In this document: piece after piece, positions 9,501-20,406 of the stretch
How the letters are laid out: each line of letters opens with the position of its first letter
Position numbering within the stretch: position 1 is the first letter of the stretch
Translations under genes and position numbers: made by a program
The notes under the pieces: generated by a model
Database searches by the model: none
The model's input: only the letters and a program-made list of their open reading frames with translations
What the model was told of the DNA's origin: nothing
Assembly: GCA_020465985.1 (NCBI GenBank)
Contig: JAANYP010004398.1
Location: 160,001-224,000 of the forward strand
Direction: 5' to 3'
DNA: 64,000 nt
Origin: Centrapalus pauciflorus
Lineage: Eukaryota; Streptophyta; Magnoliopsida; Asterales; Asteraceae

Positions 9501-10758
9501 TCTTGCATTGGAACATAATGGATCCTTTGCCTTCAATACGAACTCTTGAATCATCGCCAAATTTTACATATCCTTGAATCGTTGTGTCAAGATCACGAAA
9601 TTTCTCTTTTTCCCCGGTCATATGGTTGCTCGCCCCATTGTCCAAGTACCAAACCTTCGTAGTATTAATTTCTTCACTCGTACTCCTTAGCTTTGGGATC
9701 AGATTTTTTTCATTGAGGTACACCTCCTCACTGACTTCTTGACTGGTGATTGAGGCAGCCATTAGTAATGCTGGTTCATCATCATTTTGTGTTAAATTTG
9801 CCTCTTGATTCCTCTCTCTTCGTGGGTTCTTACACTCGAATGCATAGTGCCCAAAGTCTTGGCAATTGTAACATTGAACGTTACTTTTATCACGGTAATT
9901 TGTCGATCCACGTCCACCGTCTCTGCTTTGGTGAAAACCACGACCCCGACAACCACCACGAGAGAAATTGCTACTGCCTCCACGAGAGAAATTACTACCG
10001 CCTCTTCCACGACCTCTTCCACCGCCTCGGAAATTGGATCCACCTGCTTGGAAATTCCGTTGGGAACTTTTCTGCTCCTGTTCTCCCTTCTTCTTAGATT
10101 TTTCAACCCACTCTTGGTGTGTTAACAACAACTTTCCTTCACCACCAAAACCACCGTTATCACTGTGGCCACGGACTCTCTCTTCATGAGCCTTCAACCT
10201 TCCTACGACTTCTTCTACAGTCATTGTTTCAAGGTCTGCAAATTGTTCTATGGTTGAGGCAATTTGCAGAAACTTACTTGGAACAGCCCGGAGCATCTTC
10301 TTCACGATGTATGCTTGTTTATCTCCCAATGCACGAATGTTACTCACCACTTTGTTGATCTTCATTGCAAAATCATCAATGGTCTCTGTCTCCTTCATGT
10401 TAAGAACCTCGAATTCAGCCTTAAGGGTCTGCACCTTCGCAGTCTTGACCCGATCCGCTCCCATGTACATGACTCTAAGGGTTTCCCATGCCTCCTTAGA
10501 TGTTTGCTTCTCTGCAATCGACAGCAAGATCTCCTCTGGAATTCCCTGGTAAATGGCAGCAAGAGCCAATTTATCCTTCTTTGCCTCCACAACCACGTTT
10601 GCAGTCCTTGGTTCAACAGCATCCCAAACTCCCTGTGCCTGCAGGAACACCTTCATCTTTATCGCCCAAACCGCATAGTTGCTTCTCGTCAACATGGGGT
10701 AGTGTAGCCTGTGTAGGGTTACCTGATCATCTTTCACATTCTGATTTTTATCACCCAT
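6505..10758 (-). CDS. Copia gag-pol polyprotein of T, intact
   Basis: A single open frame of 1,417 codons. The start is the MGDKNQNVK methionine at 10758; upstream in-frame codons read through the primer site and LTR and are not coding. Approximate domains in order: gag capsid (residues 15-205), Gly/Arg-rich basic linker, zinc knuckle CYNCQDFGHYAFEC (about 295), retropepsin LDNGASNHMTG (about 372), pre-integrase HHCC (LWHARLGHVN...CKGCLDGK), integrase with D (VHGDLCGP), D (LRTDRGGEF) and E (NGVVERRNR), reverse transcriptase with HHLDVKSAFLNG and YVDDLIVTG, and RNase H (SSCEAEFMA, YVDNKSAIAL). The C-terminus is translated through the polypurine tract (GGK) and stops 11 nt inside the 3' LTR. 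The product would copy element RNA into DNA and integrate it. Confidence 0.97.
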   Translation of the reverse strand: MGDKNQNVKDDQVTLHRLHYPMLTRSNYAVWAIKMKVFLQAQGVWDAVEPRTANVVVEAKKDKLALAAIYQGIPEEILLSIAEKQTSKEAWETLRVMYMGADRVKTAKVQTLKAEFEVLNMKETETIDDFAMKINKVVSNIRALGDKQAYIVKKMLRAVPSKFLQIASTIEQFADLETMTVEEVVGRLKAHEERVRGHSDNGGFGGEGKLLLTHQEWVEKSKKKGEQEQKSSQRNFQAGGSNFRGGGRGRGRGGSNFSRGGSSNFSRGGCRGRGFHQSRDGGRGSTNYRDKSNVQCYNCQDFGHYAFECKNPRRERNQEANLTQNDDEPALLMAASITSQEVSEEVYLNEKNLIPKLRSTSEEINTTKVWYLDNGASNHMTGEKEKFRDLDTTIQGYVKFGDDSRVRIEGKGSIMFQCKNGEKRLLREVYYIPSLCNNIISLGQLAEYGDSILILGSFLWIRDRKGKLLMKVKRSSNRLYKIVLNEVESVCLLGSIGEPTWLWHARLGHVNFPALKQMADKEIVYGLPKIEKPTQLCKGCLDGKQARNPYPAQANYRAERKLELVHGDLCGPITPATPSGNRYFLLLVDDYTRVMWVYMLKTKDEAFGAFKKFRLLVENETGLRLKTLRTDRGGEFLSKQFTTYCDETGLNRHFTAPYSPQQNGVVERRNRTVVEMARSILKSMQVPETLWGEAVRHAVYILNRVSTKALKEVTPYEAWSGRKPNIEHLRVFGCVAHTKIVSKHQQKLDSRSKRMVYLGTETGSKAYRLLDPDTSKIHVSRDVRFEEDKGWPWGETMKFKTTPGATFVLEGYTSANDDGEIESEPTIPLHHQGSNQDEEIQTQTSASPPTPATPVSSVGSYSTMSSSTGEGAPKRYRLLSDIYDECDELLFMHDVDEPTSYSVATKNENWVKAMRIELDSIERNRTWSLVDLPPGREPIGLKWIYKLKKDPNGNVIKHKARLVAKGYVQKPGIDYDEVFAPVARIETVRILLALSAKNGWKVHHLDVKSAFLNGYLTEEVYVTQPGGFVKRNQPGKVYKLTKALYGLRQAPRAWNSRLDKCLRGLGFVKCPQEHAVYTRNKNGKVLIVGVYVDDLIVTGNCGAEIKVFKEQMNKEFEMSDLGTLSYYLGIEVAQWKGGITLKQTAYARNLLEKSGMADCNPSKYPMEPKLELSKNEPGDPVNPTEYRSIIGGLRYLTHTRPDISYAVGMVSRFMEKPTSKHLQAVKRILRYVKGTIDYGLVYTRGKEENVVTGYSDSDLARDVDDRRSTAGMAFYLNENLITWASQKQQSVALSSCEAEFMAATTATCQGIWIRRLLSEVTGKNISPAMLYVDNKSAIALMKNPVFHGRSKHIGTRFHFIRECIERGDIVVKHVCSQEQRADILTKSLARIKFEEMREQLGVKNVVTGSGLGGKLLE
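6516..6528 (-). other. Polypurine tract (T)
   Basis: Minus-strand TTAGGGGGGAAAT, directly before the 3' LTR and inside the gag-pol frame. Confidence 0.9.
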
Positions 10759-10785
10759 TGCGATTGTCTTGTGGATGGAAACTAG

Positions 10786-10797
10786 GCTCTGATACCA
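10786..10797 (-). other. Primer binding site (T)
   Basis: Exact GCTCTGATACCA, 2 bp from the 5' LTR. Confidence 0.95.
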
Positions 10798-10799
10798 AG

Positions 10800-11032
10800 T
10801 ATTAGCCAAAATCGTGAAAGCAATAACCAGGGAACCAAAAAGCAACTGGACTTTTGGGGCAATTTTATACTTAAAAACTGAAACCATAAAAGATAACCAT
10901 AAAGGTGAGAAATAAACTTCCCACTACGTCAACTAGTAAGCTAGAAAATAGTGGCCCACATGGCCTTGATTTAGATAAAACAATAAAAGAAAAAACAACT
11001 AAAAAGTTTAAATATTCTGGATTATTCCAACA
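10800..11032 (-). repeat. 5' LTR of T (233 bp)
   Basis: Matches 6238-6515 almost base for base but lacks the 45-bp block. On the coding strand it starts TGTTGGAATAATCC and ends GGCTAATA. It should carry the element promoter; a TTTAAA-type AT-rich stretch lies near its start. Confidence 0.95.
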
Positions 11033-11037
11033 GAATG

Positions 11038-14000
11038 TGTTACTAATTATGTTGGAGTTTTTTTTCCTTTTTAATGATTCTAGACTGAAAGTTTTGTTGG
11101 GAGTGAATGTTTTGTATTATGGTCTCTGTTGGGGACTGTTCATCGGTAGGTGTTGCTTTTGTGGTCTACGATTAATTGTGTGATGCGTTATGCCCATTTG
11201 CAGGTTATATATATTATTATTTGCTTTTTTTGATGATCATATCCAAATTAATTTTTGATTTTTACATGTGATATTGATAAATTTGTCGTCCATTGCAGGG
11301 AATTCAACCAGCTTTCTGGATCACCCATGTCGTTTGAGTTTCCGTTGGTAGATTTCGACACTCTATATCTCAATCTCACTTTCTGTGTGTCCTCTCGATC
11401 ATACTCTCTCATTCTCAAGGCGTCTGAGTTTCTGTTTGGTAAAACTCAAAACCACCCTAGGTCTTTGTGAATTTGCGAGCAACCACTTCACTTTTCGTCT
11501 CTGTGATTTGCATCGTTCTCACCCTCAAATTCACTGCTATGTTGAACATGATTGGTTCTGCTCGATCATTATATCTTATTATTATTTATATCAATCGTAT
11601 TTACTATTAAAGTTATGTGTTGGTTTAATTGTGTAGGTTTAGTTCTGTTGATTTATAATAATCTTAGTTACTGAATTATTGTTTTGTTGCTTTGAAAAAA
11701 TGCAATTGGATCTAATCTTTATGTGGATCTGGTTGCTTGGAAAACTTGAAAAATATGAATCATACAACATTTCAATTGACATCAATGTGTATCCTTTGCC
11801 ATCCAACTTTATTTTAGCTTTCCATCACCATTGATCTTAAGGAAGTAAATCTACTTGAACTTTTCGCTGAGGAAGCGAAAAATAGGGTTAGGTAATTAAA
11901 GAATACGAGAAGAGAATTAAAAAATAGGGTTGGAGAATTAGAGACATTTGTTCTCAAAGCCAGTTGAATTCACCAAAAATTGTAACTCTTCTCTCTATGT
12001 TTTGCAAATATCCATGGCATTTTTAACACAATTACTGATCTTTCCAAATGAGTTATCAATTTTTTATGCTCAAAACACAACTCTTGAACTAAGAATGGTT
12101 ATATTTAGATGGCATAGAAAAGAATTCTTTTGATGACGATGAAGGAGTATGATTTATATTAATCTCTACAACCTTGTTAGTCTAGGTCTAGGAAGTGCAA
12201 GTTCTTAATTAATACTGATTTTTCAGCCTTAAATCTTTGTTAACTTTGCTTGAATGATACTGGATATTTGGCCATTTTTTCAGTGTGTTTTTGTTGGAAT
12301 AATGAAATGGCATTTAGTGCTGTTTTCCACTGCATTTTTGGCTGGTTTCGGATTGAAAACTTTGGTGTTTTGGTTGTAACTTCTGCTGGTATTGGGCTGC
12401 AAATAGAGGTTTTATGCAACCGGTTTTATAGTCTTTTTTTTAGCAGCGAGGAGCTATGAAAGCGTTTATGACTAGGATTTGTCAGCTACTTTTCAGTGGT
12501 GTGGCTTGCTTATTTACTGTATTTTTATGTGAATCCTACAGAACCCAATGTTGTTATAGCAAGTGTTTTAGTCCTATTTTGGATGCATTTCAAGAGGGTT
12601 TTATTTAGATTTAATGGTTGTCCTTAAACATGCTTCACGATAAATAAAATGGAAGTTCACTGAATGAAAATTCAAATCAATTCTTGAAACATTAGTTATT
12701 AGTTGTACTGTTGATTAGCAATATTAAAGCAATTTGGCCTGAATTTGACGATTCTTGAAGCATGGGTTTGGCCTCCATTTCATCAATATCAGACAATCGG
12801 CAAACCTGTTTTCACATAAGCAAATGTTTAAGTACCTGTTGGGGTGAGTGATTGTTTCTGTATCAACTATAATAGCAATGTGTCTTTTTTGAAGAGATTC
12901 TCCATCTACCGAAATATAAGGTACTTCAAACTTTTCATCTAATTTTGAGTTTCTCATCATTATCTTATACTTATATCTTCTGAGACTAAGCTTTCATTCA
13001 GAGTAGGGTTTCTTTTGAAGATATGCTCCATCTACAGAAATATATATTCTCATCATTATCTCATACTTGGAAGGCTGATTTTTGAAGTGTTTTGTTCTCA
13101 TCTGTACTTTTTATGATGATTGCTTAGTAGGGATTATTTATGTTGGTTCTTATGGTATATGCACACTTTCTATGGCTTTGGCTGTGCTAGAGACTATAGG
13201 TGTGGAATGGTTACTTCTTACCGTTCTTTGGATGATGTAGGTTAGGACCTTCATCAACATTAGCAAATGGGTCGCTCTGCCCCACTGTTCTGGCTCAACA
13301 ACACAAACTCCACCATCCAAGAGCCCCAAATGCAAAATTCATTCAGGTTAGAAGGACGAGTACAATTACATTTGGATGCTATATATGCACCTTGATGTAC
13401 TGTACACACAAATGGCTTGATTGTGTTACACTTGGATGTTGGAGTTGCATATTTGGATCATGTGTAATTTTTGTATGATGATCTTTGAGGCTAAATCTCA
13501 AGGTAACACCTATAAAAGTACTTTTTTTGTCGTGATGGTTTTACTTGCTATTGCTTGATTAATCAAAGGTTTAAAGACAGGCATACAGAACCTAGCGACC
13601 ATGAACAAAAACAAGATTGAAAGGTTTGAGCGGTTTTTATTTTGAACTTGATATTACGTTAAATAAGATGTTGTTTTTGAAGGTGTTTTAAGAGTTAAGA
13701 TCTTACCTGCATTTTTGTCACTTTCTGAACAAAAACACTATTTTGGTCAGTTTTTCACTTTTAAAGTTGATCTTCTATTGGCTTTTGTGTCGGTTATGCA
13801 TTTGTTGGTTGTCTTAGTTAGATATTATGGGTTAATTTTTTAGTTTTGGTTACTTTGATCTTAATAATTTGGTTTGCTTGTACATTGGTTAGGAGCTGCA
13901 AGTGTGATTTTTTCTTTGGTGCTATTTTTATAGCTTGTATTTAAGTTATTTGAAACTTATCCGTTATCGCTTTTGGTATAACAATGAATTGCTTCTTTCA

Positions 14001-15340
14001 TGTTATTGTTTCTTTTCTCGACTTTTGTTATGCATTTGTGTCTGTTTGTTAATATTATATGAACATTTTTTAGATTTGGATCTTCTACAATTTTAAACAG
14101 TCTTAATGGGTATGAGTCTTGGGATTAATTAAAAAGTTCAGGTTATTTGTGTTTTAGATTAGTTTGACATCTCTTTATTATGTTTAAAGTTTAAACATCC
14201 TAAAAAGTGATATGTTTTACAAAATTTAGGTTGTTCATTTACTACAAAATTTTGACTCATTCTATTTTAGTTATAAAGCAGATTTAAGGGTTAGGATATG
14301 GTGTTCATATTTTTTTAAGATTGATCAAGTTTTTCTTTTTTTTTTTTTGGTAAATGTAATATGAATATATAAACATGTATCAAGTTAATATATTTTAAGA
14401 TTTTGATGGTGATTTTGCGGCAAGCAAATACAGGATTTTAATCATATGTTAATTACGTTAAAATACAGGAAAACACTACGTACTTTTTTGATTAAATCAC
14501 TTAACTTTTTAGTTAAACCAATACACTTTATATCTGTTAATTAGAACACACAACCACTATTTTTATCAAGTTTTTCATTATTAAGCCATTAATTTAATTT
14601 TGATCAGGTAATTTGTATTATGTGGGTGATATTGTGTACATCTTGTTTAGCTTGGATATATGGCAGCAAGTTTAACGTGGGTAATACAACAAGGTTTATA
14701 TGAGATTATATAGTAATTAATTTAATTGGTGACTTTGAGGGCTTTGACTTGGAATCATAATAGTTTGATGCATATTTAGTGTTGCTTCTTGATTCATATT
14801 TTGGTTTTGCTTTGGTGTTGCACTTTGCAAGTTCACAAGAAGCTAATTGGGACAAAGAAAACTCACAACCATTTGTCAAGTCTATTTAAGAGATTCTAAC
14901 ATACGATGAAAGTTCTTGATAAATTAGGCATGTGATTCTTTATTATTGGCAGGTTAGGCAACTTTTGGTTGGCTTCTACTGCATCTCTTTTATTTAGTTA
15001 TGATCTATATTCTGTGCAGGCGAAAAAATTATTGGCTCCAGTAGTTGCTAAATGAAGAGGAACTTGTCTGCGTACTTGATATTACAAACTGCAATATCTA
15101 TGATTGAATAAATTCTAACCTTTTGTCAACCATGAATACAGTGGATTTATTTGCTGTACAGGTCTTGATTGTTTTGGAAAAGTTTATATTTTGCATATAT
15201 GATTGCAGTTGGACATGATCAGCCCCCTAATTTTATATTCGCTCAAGAGTTAAGACGCTCTTTTATAACTAACTACAAAAATCTGTATGACAATTTAAAT
15301 ATGATATTGACTGAACAAATATTTTATTAAATGAAAAATT
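11038..15340. other. Unassigned AT-rich DNA, no gene recognised
   Basis: Some 4.3 kb without a frame longer than about 90 codons and without a domain I recognise. There are T-rich tracts followed by CAG (for example TCCATTGCAGGG near 11291) that look like splice acceptors, but no exon chain can be built. A 60-codon minus-strand frame at 13150-13335 has no known motif. It may be decayed intergenic DNA, or the body of a Helitron ending at 15379, or noncoding gene sequence. I cannot tell which. Confidence 0.5.
12885..13075. repeat. Imperfect tandem duplication, period about 125 bp
   Basis: Two copies share TTTTGAAGA, CTCCATCTAC, GAAATATA and TCTCATCATTATCT in the same order, starting near 12890 and 13012. 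Confidence 0.6.
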
Positions 15341-15342
15341 AT

Positions 15343-15379
15343 TTGTCGCCGCCGCCGCTTTGCGCGGGTATACTACTAG
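15343..15379 (+). mobile_element. Helitron-like 3' terminus
   Basis: A GC-rich imperfect hairpin (CCGCCGCTTTGCGCGG) lies 11 bp before CTAG, which is followed by T. A hairpin about 10 nt from a CTRR end followed by T is the diagnostic 3' end of plant Helitrons. No matching 5' TC end was found, so the element's extent is unknown. Confidence 0.45.
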
Positions 15380-16072
15380 TATATATATACTTATTTATAA
15401 CTTGACATAATTACTAAAAAGTTAATGTCAGATATTTTAAATACAATCGATATGCTAAAAGTTAAACCTAAATTTAAATAGGTCTGATTCTTGGTCATAA
15501 CATCTCCGATGAGGGAGTACCTTCATATTCCTTCTAAAAATGGAGGTTATTTATTTATAATAGTTGTTGTTAATGCAACTGAACAGATACTGGCTGAAAT
15601 GTCTAGTCTGCATTTAAATTTGAGTGTCCCATTAGTTGAGCTTATCTTCTTCTGGGTAATTCTCAAGCATTGAAATTGTTTAAGGATCGCTTATAGGCCC
15701 TTAAGTTTGGCGGTTCTATAATATACTACTGAAATAAACTTGTAATATAAGTATGCTTATCATCTGAAATGTTAAAAGGTGTTAGTCAAAAACCGATAAT
15801 CAAATACTAATTAAATAATGATAAAGCTTTCGTTAATAATAAATTGAAATTGTTTCATATAAGTTAAATAAGTAATTAATTACATTGGATACCAATAAGT
15901 ATTATATACTTGACCATATGATGAACCTGTAATGATAAAAGGTTGAATGAGAAAGGGACATATAAAGTGTGACTAGTTATGAAACTCATTAAATTATTAT
16001 TTAAGAACAAGAGTATCACGTATGATTGTTGCCCCAACTGAAGGGATGTTATAATCAGCGAGAAGATATATC
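15380..16072 (+). other. Flank of M, with possible Copia RNase H relic
   Basis: Mostly AT-rich sequence. Around 15530-15700 a short frame contains ILAEMSSLHLNLSVPLVEL, which resembles the middle of a Copia RNase H domain. The match is short and has no catalytic residues, so it is weak. M inserted at its right end (TTTAA at 16073-16077), so this stretch was once continuous with 27901 onward. Confidence 0.3.
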
Positions 16073-16679
16073 TTTAATGTCCACACCCTTGGTTTAATCA
16101 CGCTTGCTTAATCCCAGGAATAAATAACAACAACCATAATATATCATGTCGTATCTAAAACTTGCTAAGAACTAAATAAAAAGTACTACAATACAGTCAT
16201 GCACTACACGTGCTACAAGGTTCATTGCTAAGTTGCTAAAACATCACAATATAAATAAAGCAGCTACCCAGATCCCAAAGCAGCTCAATACTATACCACA
16301 AGCTGAATAGTGAGCTAAAATCCTCTGGGTAAATCAGAAAGTAGACCTAAGCAGATGGTCCAGCTTGCTCTTTACCTTTGCCTATAAAAATTGTAAGTAG
16401 CAACTGTAAGCTAATTGCTTAGTGAGTTAACAGAAATTCATGATGCATGTAAGATATGTGGCTAAACGGAAAGTGCCTATAAAGGCTGCAATGCTTGCTT
16501 GCTTGTAAATGCTTATACCCAGAATGAATGCTTGCACAATTGAGACATTTCACGCTGAAAAGGAGATGCCACCACTAGGGTTACCGCTGACAGATGATCA
16601 ATCTGTGATGCGGGGCTAGCTACCCGCATAATGCTTGAGGATAGTGGTGAGCATCAGAATTGCTTGCTGTAATGTAAAA

Positions 16680-19131
16680 TGTAACATCCTCAATATTAAT
16701 ATAATATATAAATTATAAATTATTAATAAACCGATGATCGAGTAACTTAATTATGTTAATTGATATGTAAGAGTTGACTTATATAGTCATTTAAAGAGAA
16801 TATATATATTAACGTTCTTTTGCAAAACTATAATAGATAAGCGAGACTTGCATATATTTGAGTTAGTTGAACTCATACATTGTTATAATAACCGCATAAT
16901 GATGATACTAATTCAATCTATAAAATTTCTAAATGAATTAGCTCATTATGTTTGATTATGATTAAATTTAAAATTTTGGCCCAAGCTTTAACCACTAGTA
17001 CTATGTGCTTCATCACTTGTTCTCCATACTACCAAATATGCAAATCTAATTTATACCTTTGGGTACAAGATTCCCACACTTTTGTATAAGTGATTATGCA
17101 TGTATGGAGACTTGAGGGTGGTTAAGTGAAAAGTTTGTTACCAATTAAGGGGATGAAGTCCCCAATCGGCTGGCCCCTTTTTCCCATTTTTTAGTTTCTA
17201 AATTTTACACACACTCACATTGGAGAGGAGTTCCATTAGGGCTATTGTGTGGCTGGGAAATCTGGAGAATTGAAGCATCTAAAACCACCAAAATCAAGGT
17301 AATGTTCCTTTCATGTTTAAGAGTAGAGGTGTATGGTGTCATCACCTCCTTTCTCCTTAAAACCTAAGGAAAGTAATAAGGGTGTATGTAAATGAAGGAA
17401 CAAAGTGATATCCTGAATTAGAGACTCATAAACATTTCATGTAATTGAATTATGAGATTATAGCACAAAAGAGTTTATAAAATTCATGAACTTGAGTTGG
17501 AATTTTACTTGTGAGAACTCAAGGAAATCACATATTAAAATGATGAAATTCTTGTGATAATGATGTTAAAAATGTATACATATGTTTATAGTAATGACCA
17601 AATACCTAGAGGTGAGTTTCTAAGAGTTTGGTAAGTTAGAAAATGAGTTTGAAGGGGAAACCACAAGCAGGGTGCCAAGAAAAGCGTCATTCTGCAGTGC
17701 AGGGCTGAGGAACTCGCCGAGTTCTTCTATGCAATCACCGAGTATACTCTCAGATATGGCCATTTATCAAAAGATAAAAGTTGTAGCCCTATGTGTCCTC
17801 TTCGTCTGGGCTCTTGAATCGCCTAAATCCGAGTTCGTATGAAAACGTTATGGTCAAAATACGAAACTAGTGCGAGTTGAGCCATTTTCACCCAAAACAC
17901 TTGTTTTAAGTCCATAATGATACTATAACATCATGGGATCATTCTATAATTATATAACACATAATTTATCATCAAATAACGCCCAAAATTTTATAAAACT
18001 CAATAAGAGGCGTCTCGGTGTCGATAATTCAGAATCTTAAACCTAAAACGCTTAAACACTTCAAATAACTTCCAGACCTTGTGATATACTACTATAAGCT
18101 TACGAATACATTGAATATCATAATTTTATAGGTTTGGAGCTTGAAGGAGTGCCGGTTATCGGTTCAGGGCGTTAAGGGACTTATTGGTCGTTTTGAGTCT
18201 TAAAGGCTATTATAGCCTACTGTACTGTGAGTTCTAGCATTGATGTGTGTGTTGCATACATTATTACATGTTTATTTTATTTATGACATTGGCATCATAT
18301 AGGTTTTATTATACTGCCCTATTGGCAGTTCATTATTTAATCATGGCCTATGACCAGCATACCTCATTTGATACCTTTCATGACATATATTAACCTTCTT
18401 GCTATGCTTGAAGATTGTTCATTTCATGCTTCACATGATTACACTTGATTACCCCATTGTGAGCTATGCTCATTTATTATTGGCCTCACTGGATATCCAT
18501 ATTATCATTATTAATATTAAACGCCTTACTTTGTGTTTGTGCGTATAAATTTCATAATCATTTTATCATTTATACATGTTGTATATTTTGCACTCCATAT
18601 CGATCTAGTAACTCACTTAGCAAATTTTATTTGCTAACCCCTCACTTTTATATACCTCAGGTGGATTAGTAAAGGCAAGGTGATTGCTGACCCTGGTCCC
18701 AGAGTTTAAACGAACCGCAATTGAAGTCTTGACATTCGGTAAAAGTTAATTTAATATTGTGAAACTTTCGGGTAGTCTGTCTACCAACACACTTAGATGT
18801 GTACATATAGACACCTAATGTCTTTGATGGATGATAGTTGTTGTAACTATTTAGAATTATCTTGTAAATTTACTTTACATTCCAAATCATGGTTTATAAC
18901 TAAACAGGGATATTGACCTCGTGCGAACGGGTCATGCCCGATTTTCTTTAAAAACCATGTTAATTATAGTTAATTTATTGTAACCCCACTAATGAATATA
19001 TTAAGTTGAGATGGGTGTTTCAATTTGGTATGCGAATGAGTCATGCCCGATTTTCTTTAAAAACCATGTTAATTATAGTTAATTTATTGTAACCCCACTA
19101 ATGAATACATTAAGTTGAGATGGGTGTTTCA
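16680..19131 (+). repeat. 5' LTR of P2
   Basis: Starts TGTAACATCCTC and ends GGGTGTTTCA next to the primer site. It aligns along its length with the LTR at 28220-30718 with many substitutions and indels. Its last part contains a 109-bp tandem duplication. Confidence 0.85.
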
Positions 19132-19140
19132 ATTTGGTAT
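18923..19140 (+). repeat. 109-bp tandem duplication across the LTR/PBS junction
   Basis: Units 18923-19031 and 19032-19140 are nearly identical. Each contains the LTR end, the 3-bp spacer and the first half of the primer site (TGGTAT). Only the second unit runs on into CAGAGC to complete the site. Confidence 0.9.
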
Positions 19141-19146
19141 CAGAGC
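19135..19146 (+). other. Primer binding site (P2)
   Basis: Exact TGGTATCAGAGC, three bases after the LTR end. Confidence 0.92.
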
Positions 19147-19442
19147 CGATGTTCATTGCATGTGTATAGTCGACGATACTCTACTATGAGCTCGGTTTCA
19201 GATGCTTGTATTGGCCGCCTAGGCAACACTATTATAACATAAGCTAAGTTATGATTTGTCCTAGGACGGGTACGGGTTAGGATGATAATAATATCAACCA
19301 TATACTTAATGCGTATATATATGCTTAATGTCATACAGCTTGATGGCTTTGCACAATTTCTGAAGGCTTTAATACTTTAAATAAGCTTTAAACTTTCTGA
19401 CATTTAACTTTGACTCATAACTGAGCTAAACCATTTAATTTA

Positions 19443-20406
19443 GGGAAAATTATGCAAAAAACCATCAAAGTACAAAATTTTTTCGATTAAGTCCTCATTT
19501 CATTTTTTATTTCTGATAAGTCCCCAAACTGCTTAAACCTTTTAAATTGGTCCGTTAACCTTTTATAACAGGTTAACATGCTTAAACCTATTTTGCAAAA
19601 ACCATCAAAGTATAAAAAATTTTCGATTAAGTCCCCATTTCATTTTTTTTCCCTTATAAGCCCTCAAACTAATTAAACCTTTCGGCTTTTCGATAAAATA
19701 AAACAAATTTTTTTAAACTTTTAAAAACGACGATGTTTATTACGATGACAGAGCATGTCATGTTTGTCTAGACCAAAATTAAGTTGGTTTGAAAACAATA
19801 TTTTTTCAAAACGACGATGGTTGTTTGAAAATAATAAATTTTGTTAAAAGTCCGTTATTCCGGATAATATAAGTTGGTTTGATATAATAACATAAATGAT
19901 GATTATTTCGATCCTGTGTTTGTCTAGACCACAATTTTTAAATATATTTAACCAGTTCTTCCCGACTAAACTTTAAAAAAAATAAAAATGATCGTTTTGA
20001 TTTATCATTTTGTTTTATTTTTTTTTGCATCCACATATGTGTTACGTGAGTGTCAATTGAACAATGACTTAAATTGATAAAACAACAAATAACATGAGTT
20101 TCATCAAGATAAGGGATTTATGTGGCAAAAAAATTAGTTGAGAGATTTATAAGACAAAATAATTTAGTTAATGGATTTATAAGACAAAATTATTTAGTTG
20201 GGGGACTTAATCGAAAAAAAATCATAGATTTATAAAATCGACGTCAGCAATTGCAACCCGCTTAACAGGTTACCGGTAACTTTTCTTGAAAAAAACACCA
20301 AATTCGTGATTTTTATTTAGTTAAGGGACTTATCAGACAAAAAAATTGATTGAGGGACTTAATCGGAAAAAAACTTGTACTTCGATGTTTTTTGTGAAAT
20401 TTTCCC
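19443..20406. mobile_element. MULE-type MITE, 964 bp
   Basis: The ends are inverted repeats of about 50 bp: the left starts GGGAAAATTATGCAAAAAAC and the right end, reversed, reads GGGAAAATTTCACAAAAAAC; both continue to a shared GATTAAGTCC. It is flanked by the 9-bp direct repeat TTTAATTTA (19434-19442 and 20407-20415). The intact M LTR has a single TTTAATTTA at the equivalent place, an empty site. There is no coding capacity. GACTTAATCG and TTATAAGACAAAA recur inside. The 9-bp duplication and long inverted repeats indicate a Mutator-like non-autonomous element. Confidence 0.88.

Larger units (their letters stand above)
6238..11032 (-). mobile_element. T: complete, young Copia retrotransposon
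   Basis: A full-length minus-strand element: 5' LTR 10800-11032, primer site 10786-10797, intact gag-pol 10758-6505, polypurine tract 6516-6528, 3' LTR 6238-6515. It is flanked by the 5-bp target duplication GAATG at 6233-6237 and 11033-11037. Apart from a 45-bp length difference, the LTRs differ at only about two positions, which indicates recent insertion. The LTR termini are TG...TA on the coding strand rather than TG...CA. All catalytic motifs are present, so it may be able to transpose if transcribed. Confidence 0.96.
16680..19344 (+). mobile_element. P2: truncated LTR element inside the M LTR
   Basis: A plus-strand 2.45-kb LTR (16680-19131) followed by a primer site (19135-19146) and about 200 bp of leader, then an abrupt junction back into the M LTR near 19345. 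The rest of the element and 311 bp of M are gone, so either the insertion was followed by a deletion or the insert arrived incomplete. It is related to P1 at 28220-30718. Confidence 0.8.

Noticed and set aside
9750..10189. Several overlapping plus-strand frames rich in Ser, Thr and Pro
   Set aside because: They are antisense shadows of the Gly/Arg-rich linker of the intact T gag-pol.
13150..13335. Possible small minus-strand gene
   Set aside because: No recognised domain, no conserved context and no splice structure; length is within chance for AT-rich DNA.
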